Shown one piece after another: positions 42,722 through 50,878 of a stretch of 58,320 nucleotides of DNA. The stretch comes from UBA3064 sp023258775. Its GTDB lineage: Bacteria > Pseudomonadota > Gammaproteobacteria > Burkholderiales > Burkholderiaceae_E. Numbering within the stretch: position 1 is the first letter of the stretch; every line of letters begins with the position of its first letter. Location of the stretch: the NCBI GenBank assembly GCA_044355655.1, contig JBIKXS010000019.1, positions 1-58,320 on the forward strand. Direction: 5' to 3'. Position numbers and translations under genes: made by a program. Below the pieces are notes generated by a model. It did no database searches. It saw only the letters and a program-made list of their open reading frames with translations, and was not told the origin of the DNA.

Positions 42722-42865
42722 GGCTGTTGTAAGTTTTCCGAAAGACTTTCACTTCAGGATTGCATAGTCGCAGTAAATGCGGCTACGATAGTGCAGATTT
42801 TTATAGCCGATCGAAGAAGCCAGCCCAAAGAAAGGCGGCATTTTATGTAACCACTAGGGGGTGTT

Positions 42866-43129
42866 ATGCAACTCAATGAATCGCATGAGCGGTACTGGCA
42901 GAAGAACCTGAACATCACGGCAATTCTGCTTGCTATCTGGTTTGTGGTGACCTTCGTGGTTGCCTACTACGCCAGAGAACTTTCCTTCACGTTTTTTGGC
43001 TGGCCATTTTCCTTCTGGATGGGCGCCCAGGGCGCATTGGCTATTTATGTGGTCATCATCGTTTATTACGCCATGTACATGGGGCGACTCGATGAAGAAC
43101 ACGGTGTTGCTGAAGAAATGGAGGATTGA
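42866..43129 (+). CDS. DUF4212 sodium:solute symporter small subunit
   Basis: A protein of 87 residues with two membrane helices, about 18-36 and 50-70, and an acidic C-terminus. The opening HERYWQKNLNITAILLAIWFVVTF is the signature of the DUF4212 small subunit that always sits before VC_2705-type symporters. AGGGGG precedes the ATG. Stop and next gene are two bases apart. It probably helps assembly or gating of the large subunit. Confidence 0.93.
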   Translation: MQLNESHERYWQKNLNITAILLAIWFVVTFVVAYYARELSFTFFGWPFSFWMGAQGALAIYVVIIVYYAMYMGRLDEEHGVAEEMED

Positions 43130-43131
43130 TC

Positions 43132-45276
43132 ATGGCTGGATTAGCGGGTGATTCTGGAGGCGGTAACGCCTTTGATGCGAAGTCGATGAGTGCCTTTAAG
43201 TCAGGACTCAATCGAATATATCAATTTTATACCGGTGGCTTTATAGCCTTCGTGATTGTCTTGGCAGTCCTGGAACAAATGGGATTGAGCAGGTCCTGGA
43301 TTGGCTTTATCTTTTTGCTAGCAACCATCGGCTTGTATGCAGGCATCGGTATCATGAGTCGGACCACCGATGCCTCGGAGTACTACGTAGCAGGCCGAAG
43401 AGTGCCCGCGCTTTATAACGGTATGGCAACTGGTGCAGACTGGATGTCAGCTGCGTCCTTTATTGGTATGGCTGGCACGCTTTACCTCACAGGCTATGGT
43501 GGTCTCGCCTTTATTATGGGGTGGACAGGGGGCTACTGCCTGGTTGCCTTATTTCTCGCACCGTACTTGCGGAAATTCGGTCAATTCACCATACCTGACT
43601 TCCTTGGGGCGCGCTATGAAGGTAATCTGCCCCGTACGCTCGGCATTCTCGCCGCGATACTCTGCTCCTTCACCTACGTGGTTGCACAGATCTATGGCGT
43701 TGGCTTGATCACGACGAGGCTGACCGGCGTGCAATTTGAGATCGGTATTTTCCTCGGACTTGCCGGTATTTTGGTCTGTTCCTTTTTGGGCGGTATGCGC
43801 GCTGTGACCTGGACTCAGGTGGCCCAGTACATCATCCTGATCGTGGCCTACATGATCCCGGTGGTATGGCTCTCGATTAAGCAGACTTCGGTTCCGATTC
43901 CTCAGGCTGTTTACGGTTTTCAGCTTGAGAAAGTGACTGAAAAAGAGAAGGCGCTGCGCGAAGACCCTAAGGAGAAAGAAGTTGTTGCCATCTTCAAGGC
44001 ACAGGCTGATGCGCTTGGCGAAAAGCTAAAAGATGTCAAAGGCAGTCTCGAGAAAGATAGAGCAGATGCTAGCAAGAAGCTTGAAGATCTAAAGTCTGCC
44101 AATGCGCCCGCTGAGCAAATTGCCGCAGCTGAAAAGGCGCTTTCTTCAGTGCCTAAGGATGAAGCAGAGGCGAAGGCTGCTTGGACAAAGGCTAAAACAG
44201 CGGCCGAGGCCCGAGCAAAGCCGCTCGCTGGTATGCCAGCACACGCCCAGATCTACGCAGGTGATCCGAACGGTGACCAAAAAGCCAAGGACACCTACGA
44301 CACCTCAAGGCGTAACTTTCTCGCACTGATCTTTTGCTTGATGGTTGGTACGGCAGCGCTTCCTCATATTTTGATGCGTTACTACACCACACCCTCGGTA
44401 CGTGAGGCTAGAGCATCGGTTGGCTGGTCCTTGTTCTTTATTTTCCTACTCTACTTCACAGCACCAGCGCTCGCAGTACTTGTGAAATACGAGGTTTTCC
44501 ATGTGTTGGTGGGTACACCCTTCGATAAGCTACCGGCATGGATAGCGAATTGGTCAAAGGTAGATCCGGCTTTGCTCTCGGTGGTAGACATCAATAAAGA
44601 CGGGATTTTGCAGCTCGGCGAGATGCGCATCGGTGGCGATATTGTGGTGTTAGCAACGCCAGAAATTGCAGGGCTGCCCTATGTGATCTCAGGCTTGGTT
44701 GCTGCAGGTGGTCTCGCTGCGGCGCTTTCTACCGCTGACGGTCTATTGCTCACGATTGCCAATGCGTTATCACATGACCTCTACTACAAGATGATCGACC
44801 CCAATGCTTCAACTGCGAGGCGGGTTGCAATCTCAAAGGCCTTGCTGCTTGTCGTAGCGCTTGCGGCAGCTTACGTCGCAGCGCAAAAGCCAGCGGACAT
44901 CTTATTCCTGGTGTCAGCAGCATTCTCCTTTGCGGCAGCAGCATTCTTCCCCGCGCTCGTACTCGGCGTGTTTTGGAAGCGCGCCAACAAGTGGGGTGCA
45001 TCGCTAGGTATGATTGCCGGCCTTGGCGTGACCTTTTATTACATGGTCACGACCCAACCCTGGTTGCGGGGCATCTTTGGCGTCACAACGCCGATTGAGC
45101 TTTGGTGGGGCATTCTGCCGATTTCGGCTGGTGTGTTTGGTGTGCCACTTGGTTTTGCGGTCATTATCATCGTGAGCTTGCTGACGGCCGCGCCTGGACG
45201 GGATGTGCAAGAACTAGTCGAGCACGTGCGCTACCCCAATTTGAAAGGTGACACGGTCAACACACAAATTAACTAA
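43132..45276 (+). CDS. VC_2705-type sodium/solute symporter with coiled-coil and EF-hand-like inserts
   Basis: A solute:sodium symporter (SSS) related to the acetate permease ActP, 714 residues from the ATG at 43132 (a TTG two codons earlier is less likely). Core helices and the EYYVAGRRVPALYNGMATGADWMSAASFIGMAG segment are typical. Residues about 262-365 form a highly charged Lys/Glu/Ala-rich region likely to be a coiled coil, breaking the core between membrane helices. Further on, DINKDGILQLGE (486-497) matches the 12-residue EF-hand calcium loop. The substrate is probably acetate or another short-chain acid, given acs upstream. It ends with a strong terminator. Confidence 0.9.
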   Translation: MAGLAGDSGGGNAFDAKSMSAFKSGLNRIYQFYTGGFIAFVIVLAVLEQMGLSRSWIGFIFLLATIGLYAGIGIMSRTTDASEYYVAGRRVPALYNGMATGADWMSAASFIGMAGTLYLTGYGGLAFIMGWTGGYCLVALFLAPYLRKFGQFTIPDFLGARYEGNLPRTLGILAAILCSFTYVVAQIYGVGLITTRLTGVQFEIGIFLGLAGILVCSFLGGMRAVTWTQVAQYIILIVAYMIPVVWLSIKQTSVPIPQAVYGFQLEKVTEKEKALREDPKEKEVVAIFKAQADALGEKLKDVKGSLEKDRADASKKLEDLKSANAPAEQIAAAEKALSSVPKDEAEAKAAWTKAKTAAEARAKPLAGMPAHAQIYAGDPNGDQKAKDTYDTSRRNFLALIFCLMVGTAALPHILMRYYTTPSVREARASVGWSLFFIFLLYFTAPALAVLVKYEVFHVLVGTPFDKLPAWIANWSKVDPALLSVVDINKDGILQLGEMRIGGDIVVLATPEIAGLPYVISGLVAAGGLAAALSTADGLLLTIANALSHDLYYKMIDPNASTARRVAISKALLLVVALAAAYVAAQKPADILFLVSAAFSFAAAAFFPALVLGVFWKRANKWGASLGMIAGLGVTFYYMVTTQPWLRGIFGVTTPIELWWGILPISAGVFGVPLGFAVIIIVSLLTAAPGRDVQELVEHVRYPNLKGDTVNTQIN

Positions 45277-45286
45277 GCCACATTGG

Positions 45287-45302
45287 GGCCTCGAAAGAGG
45301 CC
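45287..45302 (+). other. Short hairpin after the symporter
   Basis: GGCCTC, GAAA loop, GAGGCC: six perfect pairs with a stable tetraloop, 11 bp after the symporter stop and before the main terminator. No T tract follows. Confidence 0.6.
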
Positions 45303-45329
45303 TAGTCTGTCTCATTTGCTTCATGCTGG

Positions 45330-45355
45330 CGGTCTCTTCGGAGACCGTTTTTTTT
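45330..45355 (+). terminator. Strong rho-independent terminator after the symporter
   Basis: CGGTCTC (45330-45336), TTCG, GAGACCG (45341-45347), then eight T. It ends the acs-to-symporter region. Confidence 0.93.
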
Positions 45356-45742
45356 GGACTTTGCTTGCGCAGAATCTCGTTTGAAGGATGATGAGCTTTT
45401 TGTACATTGGGGTCTGGAACGATTGTCGTCGACAACTTCACTGATCTTCACAAGGCTCCTTGCTCTGGCTGAGCGTTGATTCATAGGCCACACTGAGGGT
45501 CAATTAAGTCGCGCTGCATGAATGCGTTTTGCTTAATTTTGTTTGACTGTCTTGAACAACAAAATGCTTGATTTTAAAAACTCGTTCTTGATAAATTTAA
45601 TCAAACAAATCCCTTCTCGAATAGATTTAAATCCTAAAACAAATATCGCCCGGGCCTGTTGCATGTGCTTGCGACAGAGCGCTGGAAGCCGTTTGATTGG
45701 CAATGAAACATTGGCGTTTGACTCAGAAAAACGGGAGGAGCG
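45356..45742. other. Long spacer before the hybrid kinase, no gene recognised
   Basis: About 390 bp with no convincing ORF. It contains a palindrome TTGTCGTCGACAA near 45422-45434 and an A/T-rich stretch (about 45535-45650) just before the kinase, where its promoter is expected. GGGAGGAG directly before 45743 is the kinase ribosome site. The two short frames that cross this spacer lack a ribosome site and any family resemblance. Confidence 0.5.
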
Positions 45743-48007
45743 ATGAGGGAAGTTGATAATCTGAGCGCACAAGAAATAATGCTTCGAAGTCGAGGTTTGA
45801 CACAATTTTCAGCGATCAACGACGATGCCGAGTTGGGCCGCCTTGGCACACTTAAGCGCTATGAGTTAGTCAACTCGGAATCGAGTGAAACCTTTGATCG
45901 CATCGTTGAGCTTGCGGCGCAGTTTATTGGTGTGCCCAACAGCGCGATCAGTTTACTTACCGAAGACAAACAATGGTTCTTGGCGCAGCGAGGAATCCCG
46001 GTGAAGGAAACGCCTCGCGAGATTGCCTTTTGTGAGCATACGATCGCTGCAAAAAGCGGTTTGCTTATTGTCGAGGATGCGACAAGCGATGAACGATTTC
46101 ATCGCAATCCGCTCGTGACTGGCCCGATGGGTATTCGCTTTTACGCTGGCGCTGCATTAACGGTTTCTAATGGGCAAAGACTTGGTGCCTTGTGCGTGAT
46201 TGATACAAAGCCAAGAAGCCTCAGTGAACGAGAACAAAGGGTACTTCACCATCTTGCAAACATTGCTGTTGATGAGTTTGAATTGCGGCGTTTGTTGCGT
46301 GAACAAACCGAACTGCTTCACGAGAAGGAGGCGCTCGCCGAGCGCCTTAAAGCCGAATCTCAGGCGGCAAAGCGCGAAACCGAAAGAGCGAATCACCACG
46401 CCAAGGCGAGGAGTCAGTTTCTTGCCAATATGAGCCATGAAATTCGCACACCAATGAACGGATTAATTGGAATGGCCGAACTTTTGCTGCAAGAGCCCTT
46501 ATCCGATGCTCAGGCTGATCTTGCCAGAACTTTATTGCAGTCTGCCGAGTCGCTGCTGGGCATTCTTAATGATGTTTTGGATCTTTCAAAACTTGAAGAA
46601 GGCTGTGTTCGATTGGAGTCTTTGGCAATGAGCCCGAATGCGTTGCTGTCTGAGGTTATACGGTTGCAGCAATCACGTGCTGAGCACGCCTCAATCAAGA
46701 TTAACTTCAGGCCGCGCGAGCTTGGGAATCGACTAGGTGATCCAACAAGATTTCGGCAGATTTTGAATAACTTAATCAGTAATGCGATTAAGTTCTCGGA
46801 TCAAAAACCATTGCTTATTCACATGCTTGCGGTACGCGAGGCCGATGGTGAGACGGTTGATGAAATATGGGCTGAAATCCTGGACCGCTGTGGCGTTGGT
46901 CTCGATGGGAGTTTGTGGGATAAGCCGCATTGGCTTTGCCCGCCTTCGCCCCCACTTAGCGGGGACACCTGGTTTGCGGTTCTTATTCGGGACAACGGCA
47001 TTGGGATGACGCGCGAGCAAGTCGAACGCCTTGGGCAGGTCTATAGCCAGGCCGATGACAGTATGACTCGACGTTTTGGTGGCACGGGCCTTGGATTAAG
47101 CATTTGTACAAAGCTAACCCACTGCATGGGGGGTGCACTTGGCCTATCCAGTATTGAGGGTACCGGAACAATTGCGATGCTGTTGATGTCGATGCCAAAA
47201 GTTGAAAACCTTAAGCTGCATGCGCCGCCCGCTTGCAGTCCAAAGCAGCAACGAAAACTTAAGGTGCTGCTTGCTGAAGACCATGAAACGAACCGGAGGG
47301 TCGCACTCGCGCACCTTAGGGCGCTTTCCTGCGAAGTGGTCGTTGCTGAAGACGGATATGAAGCGCTTGAGTGTGCGAGCAAAGAGGCCTTTGATCTCAT
47401 CCTGATGGATATACAGATGCCGGTGATGTCTGGTATCGATGCGATCAAAGCGATTCGGCAGCGTGAGATTTACTGTAAACATGCACCAATTCTTGCGCTA
47501 ACCGCTAGCGTGATGCAGCACGAACGCGAGGCAGTGATCGAGGCGGGTGCAGATCAAATGTTGGGGAAGCCCTACCGACGAGCCGAGCTTGAAGAGGCTA
47601 TCGCGCAATGGTGCTACACGGGAACCTGCTTTGATCAGTTGTACTGGGATGAAAACTACAGCGAATTTCCGCTCATCGATCAGCAATCCTTATTACAGTC
47701 TGCCCTGGATAGCGTTCGACAGAGTCTTGATCTACCCGCTGATTTGAGCAATACCTCATTAAGACAGCATCTGCATCGACTTGCCGGTGCTTGCAGCCTG
47801 GTTGGTTACCGCGATGCAGCAAAACGTTTTCAAACCCTAGAACGTGCTTGTTTCAATGAAGAATTTAGGGGGCAGTCCCTGTATGGACCAACGCCCGAGC
47901 TTGCTATCAATTTACGACGCCTACTTTATTCGCTTGCGCGCGAAATGAACCTTCGAATAAATCAACTTCATAACACTCATGACGAGGAGCTCCAACATGC
48001 TACTTGA
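45743..48007 (+). CDS. Hybrid histidine kinase: GAF-HisKA-HATPase-REC-Hpt
   Basis: A soluble sensor kinase of 754 residues with a complete internal phosphorelay. The GAF domain is about 45-185 (REIAFCEHTI at 92-101 is typical), then a short coiled coil, HisKA with H232 in NMSHEIRTPMNG, HATPase with NNLISNAIKFSD (N box), RDNGIGM (G1) and GGTGLGLSIC (G2), receiver with D556 in LILMDIQMP, and a C-terminal Hpt with H678 in HRLAGACSLVG. About 50 extra residues sit between N and G1 boxes. No membrane helix. It overlaps by 11 bp with a single-domain receiver, its likely partner. The signal sensed by GAF is unknown. Confidence 0.92.
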   Translation: MREVDNLSAQEIMLRSRGLTQFSAINDDAELGRLGTLKRYELVNSESSETFDRIVELAAQFIGVPNSAISLLTEDKQWFLAQRGIPVKETPREIAFCEHTIAAKSGLLIVEDATSDERFHRNPLVTGPMGIRFYAGAALTVSNGQRLGALCVIDTKPRSLSEREQRVLHHLANIAVDEFELRRLLREQTELLHEKEALAERLKAESQAAKRETERANHHAKARSQFLANMSHEIRTPMNGLIGMAELLLQEPLSDAQADLARTLLQSAESLLGILNDVLDLSKLEEGCVRLESLAMSPNALLSEVIRLQQSRAEHASIKINFRPRELGNRLGDPTRFRQILNNLISNAIKFSDQKPLLIHMLAVREADGETVDEIWAEILDRCGVGLDGSLWDKPHWLCPPSPPLSGDTWFAVLIRDNGIGMTREQVERLGQVYSQADDSMTRRFGGTGLGLSICTKLTHCMGGALGLSSIEGTGTIAMLLMSMPKVENLKLHAPPACSPKQQRKLKVLLAEDHETNRRVALAHLRALSCEVVVAEDGYEALECASKEAFDLILMDIQMPVMSGIDAIKAIRQREIYCKHAPILALTASVMQHEREAVIEAGADQMLGKPYRRAELEEAIAQWCYTGTCFDQLYWDENYSEFPLIDQQSLLQSALDSVRQSLDLPADLSNTSLRQHLHRLAGACSLVGYRDAAKRFQTLERACFNEEFRGQSLYGPTPELAINLRRLLYSLAREMNLRINQLHNTHDEELQHAT

Positions 48008-48395
48008 TCCGCAGATCCGCCGCGTACTAGCGATCGACGACGATCAGACAACGCTCACGATGATTACACTTTCCTGTCGTGCACTTCAGTCAAATATAAG
48101 GCTACAAACAGCAAGCACGGCTGAGCGTGCAAACTGGCTCTGCCGCCAGGAAAGGTTCGATCTGATTATTCTGGATCATCAACTAAGCAACATGTCTGGG
48201 CTTCAATGGCTCGATGGCATTAAACCGCATTTGCGCCCAAGTACCGCTGTGGTTGTGTTTAGCGGGGAGCTAGGCCCAGGGGATTTACCTGAATACCAAC
48301 GTCGTGGCGTGCTTCAGGTGCTTAGTAAGCGCAGTCTTACGCTTGGTATGCTGGGTACAACATTGAAACAGGCTCTTGATTTGGCTTGCGTCTAG
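47997..48395 (+). CDS. Single-domain response regulator (receiver only)
   Basis: A protein of 132 residues starting at the ATG at 47997, with GAGGAG about eight bases upstream, inside the kinase 3' end. Receiver residues are present: acidic triad in AIDDDQ (13-16), phosphoacceptor D60 in LIILDHQLS, S89 and K111 in LSKRS. There is no output domain. It could be a CheY-like messenger or a phosphate sink for the hybrid kinase, whose Hpt domain would pass phosphate to D60. Confidence 0.88.
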   Translation: MLLDPQIRRVLAIDDDQTTLTMITLSCRALQSNIRLQTASTAERANWLCRQERFDLIILDHQLSNMSGLQWLDGIKPHLRPSTAVVVFSGELGPGDLPEYQRRGVLQVLSKRSLTLGMLGTTLKQALDLACV

Positions 48396-48620
48396 GTTTT
48401 TTCAGCAAGCGGTGTTCTCGCGATGCAAAAGGGGTGCAAGACGGTGGCAAAATATGAGCGATGAGTCAGCGTTCATATTCGATTGCTCTTGATGCTTGCG
48501 CTCTCTCAGGATGCATGACAGCGCAGGTGCATTTACTTGGTGCTTATTGCCGGCCTGAGGCTTTTTGTCATGTTCTGATTAACTCGGAACTTGTGTGTCC
48601 TCGCTGGACGATGCGCCAAG

Positions 48621-48654
48621 GCACTTTCGCCAATGTGAAAGTGCGGTAAACCGC
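48621..48654. promoter_or_regulatory. Inverted repeats just before the OmpR-type regulator gene
   Basis: GCACTTTC (48621-48628) and GAAAGTGC (48637-48644) are perfect 8-bp arms with an 8-nt centre; GCGG-TAAA-CCGC follows at 48643-48654, ending directly before the ATG. As RNA the two hairpins compete for shared bases and would cover the translation start; as DNA they could be an operator. No normal ribosome site is seen for this gene. Confidence 0.45.
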
Positions 48655-48655
48655 A

Positions 48656-49327
48656 ATGCGGGTATTACTTGTTGAGGACGATCCCTTGTTAGCTGATGCA
48701 CTGAGGATTGCATTGTCGCAGTCAGCGCATCAGGTCGACGTAGTAGGGGACGGGGAGCTTGCCGATCAGGCCTTACGCGATGCAAGCTATGACCTGACTG
48801 TTTTAGATATCGGTCTGCCAAAAATGAATGGGCGCGATGTGCTTCGTCGCTTAAGGCAAAGCAATGCCGGTACACCGGTTCTTGTGTTGAGTGCGCTTGA
48901 GCGCATCGAGGATCGAGTTGACTTACTCAACCTAGGTGCCGATGATTTTCTGCAAAAGCCCTTTCATCTAAGTGAACTTGATGCGAGGGTTAAAGCATTG
49001 CTGCGCCGTGCGCATCGGCACGCAAAAAACGAGCTTGAATTTGGCCGTATCAAACTTGATATCGATGCGCGTCGTTGCTTTGTTGATCAATTTGCAATGG
49101 ACTTGACGGCCAGAGAATTTGCGGTGGTTGAGTTGTTGCTTTTGCGAGCAGGGCGTGTCGTTACGCGGAGTCAGATTTTAGATCTGCTCTACGGATGGGA
49201 AGATAATCAGGGGACAAATACGGTGGAAGTACTGATTTACCGTCTGCGGAAGAAACTTGACTTTTCGGGGTGGAATCTTAAAACGATCCGCGGTATGGGC
49301 TATTTGCTTGAGTCGAGTCGAGGCTAG
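48656..49327 (+). CDS. OmpR-family response regulator (TctD/QseB-like)
   Basis: A DNA-binding regulator of 223 residues. The receiver domain has the acidic pocket in LLVEDDP, phosphoacceptor D51 in LTVLDIGLPKMNGR, and K in DDFLQKPF. The C-terminal winged helix (about 125-220) has the LTAREFAVVELLLLRAGRVVTRSQIL and NTVEVLIYRLRKKL recognition region. It is transcribed with the kinase gene that follows. The best-fitting subfamily by eye is TctD/QseB. No tricarboxylate transporter is nearby, so the regulon is unknown; direct repeats before terC are a candidate target. Confidence 0.9.
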   Translation: MRVLLVEDDPLLADALRIALSQSAHQVDVVGDGELADQALRDASYDLTVLDIGLPKMNGRDVLRRLRQSNAGTPVLVLSALERIEDRVDLLNLGADDFLQKPFHLSELDARVKALLRRAHRHAKNELEFGRIKLDIDARRCFVDQFAMDLTAREFAVVELLLLRAGRVVTRSQILDLLYGWEDNQGTNTVEVLIYRLRKKLDFSGWNLKTIRGMGYLLESSRG

Positions 49328-49352
49328 ATTGGTTCAATCGCAAGGCCCTTTT

Positions 49353-50759
49353 ATGGGTCAAAAAGAGGCTGATTCTTCGATTCGTTCGAGGCTTTATAAG
49401 GCCTTAATCGTCCCACTTATTATTCTGATATTGGTTGATGCGTTCATTGGTTATGAGATGGCGCATCGCTTTGCTGCCCAGGCCTACGACGAGGCGCTGC
49501 AGCTGGTAGCTGAAGACTGCCTCGATCAAATTCAGTCGGTTCACGTCAGCGAAATCGCCACCCATCCCCATTTATCCAGGCTGTTCACGGCAGTGCCCAG
49601 ACAACTTGTTTACCGTAGTCTGTTTGACAGCAATAACCAACTGATCATTGGCGCGCCTATTCCGGCGCCCTACACCGGTGATCTTAGTTCAACCATTAAA
49701 GATCAAACGCAGCGTGAGTGGACGATTTATAACGGTATGGTTGGTGATCGTCCTGTTCGAATCATGCAGATTGCGGTCGATTCGAGCGCGAGCGCGGTGC
49801 TGAGGGTTGCTGAAGATGGGAGCCGAAGCGTTGAACTTGAGCGCCTGATTCACTCCTTAGTGCTGGTCCCACAGTTAATCCTACTTGGTGCCTTACTCTG
49901 GATCATTCAACAGGCGGTTAGCCACGGTCTGTCGCCGATGCGTCGCTTAGGGGGTCTTATTGCTTCGCTTAAGGGCGAGGCCAGCCTTCGAAGCATGTCA
50001 CGCCAAATTCCTGCTGAAGCCAAACCCTTGGTTGAAGCAATCGATCAACTTTTAGATCGATTAAATGCGGCTAGAGGTCTTCAGGATCGCTTTATTGCTG
50101 ATGCGGCCCATCAATTGAAAACGCCGCTCGCAGCAATCATCACTTACGGCGAGCTTTTGCAGCGCAGCGAACTCGATCATCAACAGCGTCGAAGTCTTGA
50201 ACGCTTGCAAGCGGGGTCTGAACGACTCTCACGCATGCTCAAACAATTGCTGGCTTACATGCGCAATTCACCCGAGTCGCCGAAACTCGTCTCATTGCAA
50301 ACCGTTAACTTGTCCAATTTGGTTCAAGAAGCGGCGCTTGATTGGGCGCCGCGTGCGATTGCCCAAAATTTGGATTTCGGTGTGCATCGCATCGCCACGG
50401 ATGTCTGCTTGAGCGCTGATCCGATGCGACTCAGGGAGATGCTCGATAACTTGATCGATAACGCCTTGCGCTATAGCGCACAAGGCGGTCAGATCAGCGT
50501 ATCACTGCTTTCAGGTAGTTGGTTTTGCATTTTGGTGGAAGACAGTGCGCCGATTATTCAGGCAACGGAGCGCGATCGGATTTTTGAGCGCTTTTATCGG
50601 ATTCCGGGCACTAGTCAGGATGGCAGTGGGCTAGGACTGGCGATTGTCAGGGATATTGCTTCGCTGCACGGTGCAAGCGTGGAAGTCAGGCCTCGTTCGA
50701 CTGCAACAGGTAACTGCTTTGAGGTACGTTTCCCCATCAACCCGCAAGTATCCTCTTGA
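49353..50759 (+). CDS. Membrane sensor histidine kinase (TctE/QseC-like)
   Basis: The partner kinase of the preceding regulator. It has 468 residues from the ATG at 49353; a TTG at 49330 with GAGG in front is an alternative, and the frame further upstream is only the regulator's 3' end. Two membrane helices (about 15-35 and 165-185) flank a periplasmic 2CSK-type sensor domain; then HAMP-like region, HisKA with DAAHQLKTPLAAI, and HATPase with LIDNALRYS (N box) and GSGLGLAIVRDIA (G2). The G1 box is weak (VEDSAP), as in TctE/QseC kinases. It is followed by terC. Confidence 0.88.
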   Translation: MGQKEADSSIRSRLYKALIVPLIILILVDAFIGYEMAHRFAAQAYDEALQLVAEDCLDQIQSVHVSEIATHPHLSRLFTAVPRQLVYRSLFDSNNQLIIGAPIPAPYTGDLSSTIKDQTQREWTIYNGMVGDRPVRIMQIAVDSSASAVLRVAEDGSRSVELERLIHSLVLVPQLILLGALLWIIQQAVSHGLSPMRRLGGLIASLKGEASLRSMSRQIPAEAKPLVEAIDQLLDRLNAARGLQDRFIADAAHQLKTPLAAIITYGELLQRSELDHQQRRSLERLQAGSERLSRMLKQLLAYMRNSPESPKLVSLQTVNLSNLVQEAALDWAPRAIAQNLDFGVHRIATDVCLSADPMRLREMLDNLIDNALRYSAQGGQISVSLLSGSWFCILVEDSAPIIQATERDRIFERFYRIPGTSQDGSGLGLAIVRDIASLHGASVEVRPRSTATGNCFEVRFPINPQVSS

Positions 50760-50773
50760 GCAAGGCCTAAACA

Positions 50774-50791
50774 TTCATTTTTTGTTCATTT
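50774..50791 (+). promoter_or_regulatory. 11-bp-spaced direct repeat upstream of terC
   Basis: TTCATTT occurs at 50774-50780 and 50785-50791, starts exactly 11 bp apart, in the spacer between the sensor kinase and terC. Two half-sites one helical turn apart on the same strand are the usual site type for OmpR-family regulators, and such a regulator is encoded just upstream. Confidence 0.4.
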
Positions 50792-50878
50792 AAAGAAAAT
50801 ATCCAAGTCATCTTCCGAATATGTTCAGTCTAAGTCTAAGGGCTAGGCTGTAAGCATTCATTGCAGGGAGATTAGTCG

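Noticed and set aside
44587..44622. Dockerin domain in the symporter
   Set aside because: Only a single EF-type loop is present, not the paired dockerin repeats; reported as a lone calcium-loop motif.
45543..45746. Short frame upstream of the hybrid kinase
   Set aside because: Lies in A/T-rich leader DNA, no ribosome site, overlaps the kinase start.
48461..48649. 62-residue frame before the response regulator
   Set aside because: No ribosome site, no family resemblance, ends in the hairpin region; likely chance.
50760..50878. yybP-ykoY manganese riboswitch before terC
   Set aside because: The 119-bp spacer is short and I could not find the conserved paired loops; only the TTCATTT direct repeat stands out.
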